DNA from: JABDBE01 sp963797795
GTDB taxonomy: Bacteria; Acidobacteriota; Terriglobia; Terriglobales; Acidobacteriaceae
DNA: 64,000 bases
Direction of reading: 5' to 3'
NCBI GenBank assembly: GCA_963797795.1
Contig: CAWCQY010000009.1
Location: forward strand, 372,001-436,000
In this document: piece by piece, positions 35,711 to 44,363 of the stretch
Layout: each line of letters opens with the position of its first letter
Position numbering within the stretch: the first letter of the stretch is position 1
The notes under the pieces: generated by a model
Told to the model about the DNA's origin: nothing
Databases searched by the model: none
The model's input: only the letters and a program-made list of their open reading frames with translations
Translations under genes and position numbers: made by a program

Positions 35711-36967
35711 CTACTCGGATGTGCCAGCTACTGGCGAAGTCTTAAGTTTGCCCAATTCGTCAAGTACATTTTGCCAAGCCTTCGGGTCTTTCTTGGTCGC
35801 AAACGGCGCTCCCGTATCCGAATAATATATGAGGATGTCACTGCGCAACCCGTTCGAAACAGGGCTCTCGTACACTTTGGCTAGCAGCTTCGCGTAGGTT
35901 TCGTCGGTGAATGGGTAGGCTGTCGGCTTGGTGAGTTCTCCCGTGTCGAGGTTCTCATTGGACAGTTGGAGATGGCCTTCCTGTAGCGCGAGCAGCATCC
36001 CTCGGTAATGATCCAGGGTTTCGTTGAAACTGTGCATGTACATGTGTTCTACGGCTGGCGTGGGAGGATGGAATGCAAGGGCGCTAAAGGGTCCTATCTT
36101 CGGCGTGAGTCGCAAAAAGAACGCTTTGATGCGCGCTGAGATCCCCGGTTTTTCATAGACCTTTCCCCAATCTTTGCGGTATTCAGAATGCGAAACGTTG
36201 TAAATGAATTCGCTACGAACCTCACTGGGATGGCTGTTCTGGATCTCGTGTTTCTTCATATGCCATGCCACCTTGGTCGTTCTCGGTATTACCGTTGAAA
36301 CCGCGTGGCGATAGCTGCCGATCGCCAAATCAACACTGCCAAAGACATCGGAAAGGTCAACGCAGTAGGTTCTGGCGAACGCTCTCTCCAGCACGGGCTT
36401 GGATACCTCAAATCCGATGAACTCATGATATGCCTGCGGCGCGTAGTTCCCTTCCGCGACCTGATCGACATCAAAACCAAATTCCACCTGCGCGTGTGCC
36501 GATGGCTTTTGATCATAGGTAACGACGGGCCCGTACTTCTTCGCAAGCTTGGGATACATCAGTGCAACCGAGACGTTGGTTGCCAAGGGATGTCCTTCCG
36601 TATCCGCGGCGTAGTGGGCAAGAGCACCCAGTCCGAACGCATATTCGTTCAGATTTTGGGACTCGGCGATGAGCGCGAGAACGAAATCGCCGCTCCGAAC
36701 ATAGTGCGTGAGATCGCTAAAGAAGCGGCTGCCGAAAGGATAATAGCCCATGTCTTGAATAATTGCGCCTCCATAGGCGTAGGCATGCGCCTGCTGCAAT
36801 TCTTCGCTAGTTGCGCTGGGGAAACGCTGCAACAGTGCCGGCCGGATTCCATCATTCCACGCTGCATCAATGATCGCTTCATGGGTCAGGACAGCGTAGC
36901 CCGCACAACGAGGAACGAGGTAGGCAACGATGAGGATTGCGATCAGAGCTGTTCTTGCAACCGCCAT
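35711..36967 (-). CDS. Exported zinc-dependent phospholipase C-like protein
   Basis: 418 residues: signal peptide (ALIAILIVAYLVPRCAGYA), then a zinc-dependent phospholipase C/S1-P1 nuclease-type helical domain. Candidate metal ligands are His in VLTHEAIIDAAW, Asp in IIQDMGYYPFG, His in DLTHYVRSGDF, and His/Asp/His in GALAHYAADTEGHPLATN, the expected order for the PF00882 family. The substrate is unknown. It is the last gene of the aspA-ansB-dcu operon, 33 bp after the transporter gene. Confidence 0.8.
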   Translation of the reverse strand: MAVARTALIAILIVAYLVPRCAGYAVLTHEAIIDAAWNDGIRPALLQRFPSATSEELQQAHAYAYGGAIIQDMGYYPFGSRFFSDLTHYVRSGDFVLALIAESQNLNEYAFGLGALAHYAADTEGHPLATNVSVALMYPKLAKKYGPVVTYDQKPSAHAQVEFGFDVDQVAEGNYAPQAYHEFIGFEVSKPVLERAFARTYCVDLSDVFGSVDLAIGSYRHAVSTVIPRTTKVAWHMKKHEIQNSHPSEVRSEFIYNVSHSEYRKDWGKVYEKPGISARIKAFFLRLTPKIGPFSALAFHPPTPAVEHMYMHSFNETLDHYRGMLLALQEGHLQLSNENLDTGELTKPTAYPFTDETYAKLLAKVYESPVSNGLRSDILIYYSDTGAPFATKKDPKAWQNVLDELGKLKTSPVAGTSE

Positions 36968-37000
36968 GGCTCAGCTCCCGTCCCTCTAAATTCAACTTGT

Positions 37001-38332
37001 TCAAGCGACGATTGAGTTCAACACAAGGGCGAAGATGATCGCCGAAACCGTAGTGACCAGGCCCGGCAACATGAAGCTGTGATTGAACAGATATTTTCCG
37101 ATCTTTGTCGTTCCAGTTTGATCAAAGGAGACGGCAGCAAGCAACGTCCCATACGTCGGGAGAAAAAAAACACTGTTGGCAGCTGGATAAAATGCAATCA
37201 AGTGAGAGGTCTGCAAACCCAATGCTACGCCTACCGGCATCAACATGGCTACTGTGGCGGCTGCACTGAAAAGTAAAGTGGACAAGACGAATAGGCCTGC
37301 GGCAAAAGCCCACGGGTAGCTGCGGACCATCCCTGCGATGCCACTGACAATGAACGCGCGGTTGCCTTCGAAAAATGAAGATCCCAGCCACGATACCCCG
37401 AGGATCGAAATCAGCGCCACGACTCCGCTTTTCATGATGCTGCCCTTCAAAGTTGCTTCCGGGGAAGCTTTGAAAATGATCATGGCTAGACCGGCGATGG
37501 CGATCATGATGATCATAATAGCCATGCCCATGCTCACCTGGTCGCTATCCACAATTCCATTTTCTACGGTCTGGTAAACGGGGCGAAGGGCTGGAATCAT
37601 CCCAATCAGTACGATCAAGACAATCCCGGCCAGGAAAAGCATGGTCGAGCCGCGAGCATTGAACAACTCGCGTCCTTTTAAGGCTGGTAGAGGTTGAACA
37701 CCTTTCAGTTCGCCATTGGCGAGACGATGTTGATATTCGGCGTCTTCGTTTAAGTTCTTGCCGCGCCATGCCACGGATACGGCACCGACAAGAACCGCAA
37801 GAAATGTCGAAGGAACAGTAATTGAGAGCAAACGTGGCAAAGACACATCTCGCGACGACAGAATGCCAATCATCGCTACCGTGGCAGCCGAAATGGGAGA
37901 AGCGATCACGCCCTGAAAGCCTGCGATGACGCTAATCGAGATCGGTCGCTCCGGCCGAATGCCTGCCTTTCGAGAGACCTCCGCAATCACTGGAAGAAGA
38001 GCGTAAATAACATGAGTAGTGCCGGACGCAAAGATTAGAAAATATGTCACCACCGGCGCGACGAAGGTAATGTAGCGCGGGTGCTTTCGCATGATTCTCT
38101 CGGCGATGCCGACAAGGTAGTCGAGACCTCCGGCCGCTTGCATCGCCGCCAACGCTGTAATCACCGCAATGATCATGCCAATTACAATTTGCGGCGGCCC
38201 TCCGGGCGGCATGCGCAAGATAAACACGTAAATGACTAGTCCGATCCCCGCCACCGTACCGAGCGCGATACCTCCGAGGCGAGTTCCGATCAGGATGCAC
38301 GCTAAGAGGACGCACAGCTCAATCCACACCAT
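37001..38332 (-). CDS. Anaerobic C4-dicarboxylate transporter, Dcu family
   Basis: 443 residues with about eleven membrane segments. Family motifs include GGLDYLVGIAERIMRKHPRYI, FASGTTHVIYALLPVIAEVS and NHSFMLPGLVTT near the C-terminus, matching DcuA/DcuB. These proteins exchange aspartate or fumarate for succinate. GGGGGGTG precedes the ATG at 38332. It lies between asparaginase and the zinc phospholipase-like gene, and in many bacteria dcuA follows aspA, so it may handle the fumarate/aspartate made by the two exported enzymes. Confidence 0.92.
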   Translation of the reverse strand: MVWIELCVLLACILIGTRLGGIALGTVAGIGLVIYVFILRMPPGGPPQIVIGMIIAVITALAAMQAAGGLDYLVGIAERIMRKHPRYITFVAPVVTYFLIFASGTTHVIYALLPVIAEVSRKAGIRPERPISISVIAGFQGVIASPISAATVAMIGILSSRDVSLPRLLSITVPSTFLAVLVGAVSVAWRGKNLNEDAEYQHRLANGELKGVQPLPALKGRELFNARGSTMLFLAGIVLIVLIGMIPALRPVYQTVENGIVDSDQVSMGMAIMIIMIAIAGLAMIIFKASPEATLKGSIMKSGVVALISILGVSWLGSSFFEGNRAFIVSGIAGMVRSYPWAFAAGLFVLSTLLFSAAATVAMLMPVGVALGLQTSHLIAFYPAANSVFFLPTYGTLLAAVSFDQTGTTKIGKYLFNHSFMLPGLVTTVSAIIFALVLNSIVA

Positions 38333-38382
38333 AATTCGTTCACCCCCCAGGCTCATCAGTGCTATGGGTGTGCTAGCAGGCT

Positions 38383-39450
38383 TCAGTAGCTCTGGAATAA
38401 CTTCTGGATCTCTGCCGGCGTACGTGGTTTTAGCAATGCAAGCATCAGCAGAATCCGCGACTTTTGTGGATTGAGCTCATCGGAAGCGACAAAGCCCATT
38501 TCATCGTCATTTACTTCAACGTTGCGCCCGACTGTCCCGGTTGCGACGCGGCTACTTCTCACGATCACAACACCTTCTTTGGCAGCCTTTTCCGCCGCTT
38601 CCAGTGAAATTTTGTTCACGTTGCCATTACCTACACCAGCTAAGACAATCCCCTTGGCGCCGTTCGTGACGGACGCGTCAATCAGGTCCCCCGGCATGTC
38701 GGCGTAGGCAAAAAGAATATCTACGCGCGGCAGTTTGGTAACGTTTGCAATGTTGAATTCGCTAGATGTCGTGTGCTTCCATTGCGGCGTACAGTAAAAG
38801 TCATTCTTACCATAACTCGCCACACCTACCAGGCCACGCAGCGGAGACATAAACGTCTGAACGGAGGTCGTGCTTGTCTTGGTGAGAGAGTGCGCACCGT
38901 GGATCCAGTCGTTCATTACGACCAGTACGCCGCGGCCCTTCGCGTTGGGGTCGGCGGCGACTCCCACCGCATTGAAAAGATTCAAAGGTCCATCGGCACT
39001 GACGGCCGTTGATGGCCGCATAGAACCGACCATCACTACGGGCTTGTCGCTTTTCACAACCAGGTTCAGGAAGAAGGCAGTCTCTTCCATCGTGTCAGTG
39101 CCGTGGGTCACGACAATGCCATCCACTTGCGGCGTGCCGAGTAGCTGATTAATGCGTTTGGCCAAGGTAAGCATTATGTCGAACGATATGTCTTGTGAAC
39201 CGACGTTGGAAATCTGCTCGCCCTTGATGTTGGCAAGATCGGTGATGCCCGGGACAGCGGCAATCATGGCGTCGATGGTGACCGCACCAGAGGTGTAGCC
39301 TGCCTGCGTCCCCGTTGCTGCCGCGCCCGCGATCGTGCCTCCAGTGGCCAGAATTACAATATTGGGTTTCTTCCCTTCTGCGACGGTCAGTTCGCACAGG
39401 AGAACAAGAATAAACAGCATGCATGACGGCGATCTTCGATTGGGTTTCAT
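38383..39450 (-). CDS. ansB: L-asparaginase, exported type II
   Basis: 355 residues: signal peptide (CMLFILVLLCELTVAEG), then the type II asparaginase domain. The first catalytic Thr is in ILATGGTIAG, the second Thr-Asp pair in VVTHGTDTMEETAFFL, and Ser in SMRPSTAVSADGPLNL; Lys in ASYGKNDF completes the site region. It hydrolyses asparagine to aspartate and ammonia in the periplasm. GAGGAA lies before the ATG at 39450. It is 20 bp downstream of the aspartase gene. Confidence 0.94.
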   Translation of the reverse strand: MKPNRRSPSCMLFILVLLCELTVAEGKKPNIVILATGGTIAGAAATGTQAGYTSGAVTIDAMIAAVPGITDLANIKGEQISNVGSQDISFDIMLTLAKRINQLLGTPQVDGIVVTHGTDTMEETAFFLNLVVKSDKPVVMVGSMRPSTAVSADGPLNLFNAVGVAADPNAKGRGVLVVMNDWIHGAHSLTKTSTTSVQTFMSPLRGLVGVASYGKNDFYCTPQWKHTTSSEFNIANVTKLPRVDILFAYADMPGDLIDASVTNGAKGIVLAGVGNGNVNKISLEAAEKAAKEGVVIVRSSRVATGTVGRNVEVNDDEMGFVASDELNPQKSRILLMLALLKPRTPAEIQKLFQSY

Positions 39451-39470
39451 GGTTCTTCCTCGGGCAGAGT

Positions 39471-40955
39471 TCAATCTTTTTTCACGTATTGGCTCTTATC
39501 CAGACCAGTCAACTTCGCCGGATCGAGCAGTTGGTTGATCTGTTGTTCCGTAAGAAGGTGCTGTTCGCGAATAATTTCTAGGATCCCCTTGTTGGTCTTG
39601 TAGGCTTCGGCCGCCAGTTCGGTCGCTTTTTCGTAACCCAAGATTGGGTTCAATGCGGTGACAATGCCAACTGTCGTCTCCATGTAGTGCTGCAGCACGT
39701 TTTCGTTCACCGTGATGCCATCAACACACTTCGAGCGAAATGCCATGGACCCGCGGTACAGTAAACTTTGAGATTCGATGATTGCCAACCCCTCGATCGG
39801 CTCGTAAGCATTGAGCTGCAATTGTCCGTGCGTGCCCGCCAGGCTAACGCTGTAATCGTTGCCAATCACGCGAAACGCAATGAGGTTCACCAGTTCAGGA
39901 ATCACCGGGTTAACCTTGCCCGGCATGATCGAAGATCCCGGCTGCAGCGCGGGCAGGTTGATCTCAAAGAGCCCTGCTCGCGGACCCGAGGTAAGAAGGA
40001 TCAGGTCATTCGCAATCTTCGAAAGCTTGATGGCTACGCTGCGGAGGGCAGATGAATACACCACGAATCCCTGTTGGTCCCACGTTGCCGCCAGCATGTC
40101 TGAGGCGGGAACAATCGGCTTGCCGGTCAATTTCGCCAGATGAGCCGCGCACTTTTCCGGATATCCCTTTGGCACGTTTATCCCTGTGCCAATCGCTGTC
40201 GCACCCATGTTGACCGAGTAAAGAGATTTCTCCGCCTGCTTCAGGAATTGGATTTCGCTTTCGATTGAGTCTGCAAATGCATAGAATTCCTGGCCAACCG
40301 TCATGGGCACGGCGTCCTGCATTTCGGTGCGACCCATCTTAACCATTTCAAGATAGGCGGCACCTTTGATCCGGAAAGAGGCTGCGAGTTTCTCCAACTC
40401 AGCCACAAGCTTGTCATTGCGCAGGAGAATGGCAACTTTGATCGCAGTCGGATAAGAATCGTTGGTCGACTGCGACATATTCAGATCGTCGTGCGGATCG
40501 ACATACTGGTACTCGCCTTTCTTGTGTCCCGTTAGTTCGAGTGCGACGTTGGCGAGCACCTCATTGGCGTTCATATTGGTCGACGTGCCGGCCCCGCCCT
40601 GGTACCAGTCGACAAGAAACTGGTCGTGATACTGGCCCTGGAGCACCGCCTGAGAGGCCTTTTCGATGGCCGCTAACTTCTCGGGCTTCATTGCGCCAAC
40701 ATCTGTGTTGGCTTGGGCCGCGGCCAGTTTCACGATCGCCCATGCCTCGACAAACCCGGGATAGTGATTAATTGTGATATCGGAAATCTGAAAGTTTTCA
40801 AGCGCTCTGGCGGTCTGCACGCCGTAATAGGCACTGGCAGGAATCTCTTTCTGCCCCAAAAGATCCTTCTCGACTCTGGTCTTTTCTTGTGCAGTTATCG
40901 AGGAAGTGAAAAATAAAGACACTACAATTGCGAGGCTTAAGATCCTGACTTTCAT
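39471..40955 (-). CDS. aspA: Aspartate ammonia-lyase with a signal peptide
   Basis: 494 residues of the aspartase/fumarase superfamily: AGTSTNMNANEVLAN, STNDSYPTAIK and the signature GSSIMPGKVNP (about residues 337-347) are all present, and LAGTHGQLQLNAYEP matches aspartase better than fumarase. It converts aspartate to fumarate and ammonia. The protein starts MKVRILSLAIVVSLFFTSS followed by ITAQ, a clear Sec signal peptide that normal aspartases lack, so the enzyme is probably periplasmic. It is first in the operon aspA-ansB-dcu-plc under site 10. Fumarase activity cannot be excluded. Confidence 0.93.
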   Translation of the reverse strand: MKVRILSLAIVVSLFFTSSITAQEKTRVEKDLLGQKEIPASAYYGVQTARALENFQISDITINHYPGFVEAWAIVKLAAAQANTDVGAMKPEKLAAIEKASQAVLQGQYHDQFLVDWYQGGAGTSTNMNANEVLANVALELTGHKKGEYQYVDPHDDLNMSQSTNDSYPTAIKVAILLRNDKLVAELEKLAASFRIKGAAYLEMVKMGRTEMQDAVPMTVGQEFYAFADSIESEIQFLKQAEKSLYSVNMGATAIGTGINVPKGYPEKCAAHLAKLTGKPIVPASDMLAATWDQQGFVVYSSALRSVAIKLSKIANDLILLTSGPRAGLFEINLPALQPGSSIMPGKVNPVIPELVNLIAFRVIGNDYSVSLAGTHGQLQLNAYEPIEGLAIIESQSLLYRGSMAFRSKCVDGITVNENVLQHYMETTVGIVTALNPILGYEKATELAAEAYKTNKGILEIIREQHLLTEQQINQLLDPAKLTGLDKSQYVKKD

Positions 40956-41060
40956 GGCGCCTCCAGGGGCATTTCACCCGCATTCAACACTCAACCTGTT
41001 CTTTCCGCTTTTAGTCCAGCGATCTTAGAGGTCAAGTACTCGGGAGCTCATACAGTCCAT

Positions 41061-41105
41061 TCCTAACTGGAGGGTAGTTTGGCTTACAACTAGGGAAATC
41101 CCTAA
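41061..41105 (-). promoter_or_regulatory. Operator/promoter site 10 (leftward)
   Basis: Core at 41091-41104 (sense TAGGGATTTCCCTA), one base, -35 TTGTAA (plus 41084-41089), 17 bp, weak -10 TTAGGA (plus 41061-41066). It drives the aspA operon. The rest of the 40956-41332 gap is G-rich and holds no gene that could be supported. Confidence 0.74.
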
Positions 41106-41332
41106 CTTTGGTTTGAGCTTGGTGGGCGGGTGGTAGTTTGGGATAAAAGGGGCGGGTTTCTCCCAGCGAGTGGGGTCCTGATTGGCCCACATCCCGAGCC
41201 CGCCCAAGCGTGTTCTGGGGACACTAACGCTGACAGCCACGAAAAGTAAACTGGGACTTTTTCAAGTGAGACAACTTTATTTTTCTAGTGACCGTGACGA
41301 CATCGCGCCGGCCCGAGCTTCAGGCGAGTGGT

Positions 41333-41716
41333 TTATCTCTTCCCTTGCGCATCCTCGGCGACAAACTGGTTCCACAATCCGTGGCGAAGTAGAAAGTTCA
41401 CATATCGGCTCGTTTCTTCTTGTTGTAGTAACAAGGAAACACGCGCATAACCTATCTCATTCTGCGGATCGGCCTCCATGCAATCTCCCATTTCCTTAAA
41501 ACGCTGGGAGATCTCTGATACCCGAAATGATCGAAGGTAGTCTTTTTGTGCCTTAATTTGCGCAAAGCTGGGATTGGTTAAAGGACCGAGCTTTGTGTAC
41601 GTATTGAGATCGATCCGACACTGCTTCAAAGAGGTCTGTGACTCTTCCGCACTGGCAAATGCAATCAGCAAAATCATCGAGACGGTCAAAACACGCAGCC
41701 AAAAGCAACGTTCCAT
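41333..41716 (-). CDS. Small exported helical protein, hypothetical
   Basis: 127 residues: signal peptide (LRVLTVSMILLIAFASA), then a mostly helical soluble region with two cysteines (QCRIDLNTY ... GDCMEADPQNEIGYA) that may form a disulfide. No family recognised. AAGGAGAG lies 6 bases before the ATG, and site 11 lies about 120 bp upstream in the right orientation, so it is very likely expressed as a member of the regulon. Confidence 0.7.
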   Translation of the reverse strand: MERCFWLRVLTVSMILLIAFASAEESQTSLKQCRIDLNTYTKLGPLTNPSFAQIKAQKDYLRSFRVSEISQRFKEMGDCMEADPQNEIGYARVSLLLQQEETSRYVNFLLRHGLWNQFVAEDAQGKR

Positions 41717-41834
41717 GGCTACTCTCCTTCATCGCCCTATCTTGCGCGCCATCTCGCGGACCATGCAACCAAAAACCCCACCCCTGCCAAACTCTGGCCG
41801 AAGTGGGGCGAATGCGAAAGGATAGACGAACGCA

Positions 41835-41879
41835 ACGATAGAGTTAACTCGAGGCCTGCACAACTAGGGAAATCCCTAT
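41835..41879 (-). promoter_or_regulatory. Operator/promoter site 11 (leftward)
   Basis: Core at 41865-41878 (sense TAGGGATTTCCCTA), one base, -35 TTGTGC (plus 41858-41863), 17 bp, -10 TATCGT (plus 41835-41840). It drives the small exported protein. Confidence 0.78.
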
Positions 41880-41945
41880 GTGCGATCCGCAACGGCCGCG
41901 AACAAGGCACACGCAGAACAAACGAAAGCCCGTCTCCCATGACTC

Positions 41946-41990
41946 TTAGGGATTTCCCTAGTTGTGTCGAAGATGAGACAGACCTAGGCT
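41946..41990 (+). promoter_or_regulatory. Operator/promoter site 12 (rightward)
   Basis: Core TAGGGATTTCCCTA at 41947-41960, one base, -35 TTGTGT (41962-41967), 17 bp, -10 TAGGCT (41985-41990). It drives the DUF2934/YegP-like locus. Confidence 0.78.
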
Positions 41991-42065
41991 AATTTGGAAA
42001 AACAAGGCTTCGAGCCATCGTCGTCCTGGCAGGTGGGTGTCATTGCCGACAAGGAGTGACAGCAA

Positions 42066-42229
42066 ATGAAGCGCCTATCCGCGATGCCGCGCCGTTGCGC
42101 GTCAGGAGCAGGTCCGTTGCCGTGCTTACGAAATTTATGAGCAACGCGGACGAGAAAAACGGGCACGAACTCGACGATTGGCTACAAGCAGAATCGGAGA
42201 TAGCCCCCCAATTCACGAGGAGAAAAACC
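42066..42229 (+). pseudogene. DUF2934 gene remnant with two frameshifts
   Basis: ATG at 42066 has AAGGAG nine bases upstream and begins MKRLSAMPRR. The DUF2934 signature is split over two further frames: EQVRCRAYEIYEQRGRE (frame of 42103) and NGHELDDWLQAESEI (frame of 42056). Removing one base near 42095-42102 and one A from the AAAAA run at about 42159 would restore one continuous DUF2934 protein. DUF2934 proteins are small and of unknown function. The last frame runs into the YegP-like gene without a stop, so an ancestral DUF2934-YegP fusion is also possible. Confidence 0.6.
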
Positions 42230-42586
42230 ATGTCAGCTAAATTCGACTTGAAGCAAGGCGCAAGTGGTCAGTTCATGTTCAACCTAAAAGCGGCAAACGG
42301 TGAAGTGATTCTGACTAGCGAACTTTACAAGCAAAAGCAGAGCGCCATTGTTGGCATCGATTCGGTGAAGGCGAACGCCGGCGACGATGCCCGCTACGAG
42401 CGCAAGACGGCGAAGAATGGGCAAGCATACTTCGTTCTGACCGCCACCAATGGCCAGATTATCGGCAAGAGCGAAATGTATTCTTCGGTCTCGGCAATGG
42501 AGAACGGGATTCAGTCGGTAAAGAAGAACGGACCCGTGGCAACCATCCAGGACAACACGAAAGAGCTTAAAAACCCTGCTGCGTGA
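42230..42586 (+). CDS. YegP-family protein, two DUF1508 repeats
   Basis: 118 residues made of two DUF1508 units: FDLKQGASGQFMFNLKAANGE-I-L-T-S-E-L-Y and YERKTAKNGQAYFVLTATNGQ-I-I-G-K-S-E-M-Y, each with the F-x-L-x-A-x-N-G-x-x-I signature. The role is unknown; the family is often stress-induced. The ATG at 42230 has GAGGAGA just upstream. It is probably transcribed from site 12 through a 240-base leader that contains the DUF2934 remnant. Confidence 0.9.
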   Translation: MSAKFDLKQGASGQFMFNLKAANGEVILTSELYKQKQSAIVGIDSVKANAGDDARYERKTAKNGQAYFVLTATNGQIIGKSEMYSSVSAMENGIQSVKKNGPVATIQDNTKELKNPAA

Positions 42587-42702
42587 GCAAAGAATCGTGA
42601 GCAAAGAATTACGAGACGCCTCAATGTGTGGGCGGCTCTCTCTCGCATAACGTCGGGGCGGCACTCAGCGGTAACTTCTTATAACACGCCAGCGCGCTCA
42701 GA

Positions 42703-44355
42703 ATGAGAGCAGTAGATTACTACACGAAGCACTTGGGTAGAGCCGTCGTACTTTCTCTACTTTTGCTGTCTTGCCCAACTTTGCGGTCCCAGGCTGCCCC
42801 TGCCAAATCTACTTCCACCGAAGCGCCGCCTGCATCCCCTACCGACACTATAGGTCGAGGCACACCTCGGGGGACAGTGCTGGGTTTACTTAGTGCCGCA
42901 CGGAAAGGGAATACGGGGCTCGCCGCGCTCTACCTCGATACTCCCCTGCGAGGCGCAGATGCCGAGGCTCTGGCAAGCCAACTTGCCGCAGTCATCGATC
43001 GTCGTCTCCCTGCTCGGCTCAACGAGATTAGCGATGAACCCGAGGGTTCCCAGAGAGATCCGCTCAAGCCCGACGAAGACTTGGTCGGGGTGATACAGAC
43101 AGCTGACGGTAATCTCGACATTCTGGTCGAACGCGTCGATCGTGGAAAAGCGGGAAAAGTCTGGCTTTTCTCCCGGAAGACACTGGCCTCGATTCCCGAT
43201 GCTTTCCAGGAGTTGGATGCATCCCCCCTCGGAAGATTTCTACCGGATTTCATGATCACGACTCGGGTGGCTGAAATTCCGCTCTTTGAGTGGGTAGCAG
43301 TTTTTGTGGGGATGCCGCTCCTCTACCTGCTGACGGGAGTATTGAATCGCATTCTCAGTTCAGCCGCGGGTATCGTGCGGCGTAAGGTGAGCAGAAATGC
43401 CACCCTGCCGAATCCCCGAGTACTGCGGCCACCATTCCGTCTGCTGCTTCTTGCGCTCGCTATCCGATGGCTGACCTCGAGGGTTCCACTTCCTCTCTTG
43501 GCGCGGCAATTCTGGGCTACCACAGCATTGATGATTTTGGTTGTCGCGTGCATGTGGTTGCTAATGCTCTTGAACGAGATCGGCGAACGTTCCCTGGTTA
43601 GGCGTCGCCGGAGTTTGAGCGGAGCCGCTTCGGCCTTGCGTTTGGTTCGAAGGTTGATTGATGGACTAATCCTCTTCGCTGGTTTGCTGTTCACACTACA
43701 CCACTTTGACATAAACCTGACCGCTACCTTAGCCGGACTCGGAGTCGGCGGCATCGCCGTTGCACTGGCAGCCCAGAAGACACTGGAAAACGTGATTGCC
43801 GGCGTTTCCCTGATCGCCGACCAAGCGGTGCGTGTTGGAGACGTTTTGAGCCTGGGCGATGTCCAGGGTACGGTCGAGGAGCTCGGCCTCCGCTCAACCC
43901 GCATCCGAACGTTAGATCGTACAGTAGTAAGTTTGCCCAATGGGCAGATCGCGAATATGAGGCTGGAAACTCTCTCGGAACGGGACAGGTTCTTGTTTCA
44001 TCCGGTAGTGGGATTGAATTACGAAACTACCGCAGCCCAGTTGCACTCTTTCAGCGCTGGCGTTCGCACCCTGCTTAGCGGCCACCAGAATGTAGACCAG
44101 GCTTCCGTCCGGGTCCGTTTTCTACGCTTCGGTGCTTCTTCCCTGGATATAGAGATTTTCGCCTACATATTTGCCTCTGACTGGAACAAGTTTCTCGAGA
44201 TTCAGGAAGAGTTGCTCTACGGCATCATGGATATGGTTCAGAAGGTGGGGGCGGCGATTGCGTTTCCTACGCAGACCCTATACTTGGAGTCAAATAAACA
44301 AGCTCAAGCGACTCGTGATTACGGCAAACGAAGCAAAGGTGGAGCGCTTAGTTAA
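42703..44355 (+). CDS. MscS-family mechanosensitive channel, second copy
   Basis: 550 residues: signal peptide (AVVLSLLLLSCPTLRSQA), a periplasmic domain, about four membrane segments, then the MscS core with LAGLGVGGIAVALAAQKTLENVIAGVSLIADQAVRVGDVLSLG and a C-terminal alpha/beta domain. It differs in sequence from the channel at 12139 and has a classical G-A-L-A-x-Q pore helix. It follows the YegP-like gene by 116 bp on the same strand and may be cotranscribed; it ends 9 bp from the convergent antiporter gene. Confidence 0.92.
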   Translation: MRAVDYYTKHLGRAVVLSLLLLSCPTLRSQAAPAKSTSTEAPPASPTDTIGRGTPRGTVLGLLSAARKGNTGLAALYLDTPLRGADAEALASQLAAVIDRRLPARLNEISDEPEGSQRDPLKPDEDLVGVIQTADGNLDILVERVDRGKAGKVWLFSRKTLASIPDAFQELDASPLGRFLPDFMITTRVAEIPLFEWVAVFVGMPLLYLLTGVLNRILSSAAGIVRRKVSRNATLPNPRVLRPPFRLLLLALAIRWLTSRVPLPLLARQFWATTALMILVVACMWLLMLLNEIGERSLVRRRRSLSGAASALRLVRRLIDGLILFAGLLFTLHHFDINLTATLAGLGVGGIAVALAAQKTLENVIAGVSLIADQAVRVGDVLSLGDVQGTVEELGLRSTRIRTLDRTVVSLPNGQIANMRLETLSERDRFLFHPVVGLNYETTAAQLHSFSAGVRTLLSGHQNVDQASVRVRFLRFGASSLDIEIFAYIFASDWNKFLEIQEELLYGIMDMVQKVGAAIAFPTQTLYLESNKQAQATRDYGKRSKGGALS

Positions 44356-44363
44356 CACCGCCA

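Noticed and set aside
41025..41240. Minus-strand frame of 71 codons between aspA and the next gene
   Set aside because: It runs across operator site 10 and its promoter, has no ribosome site, and is not gene-like.
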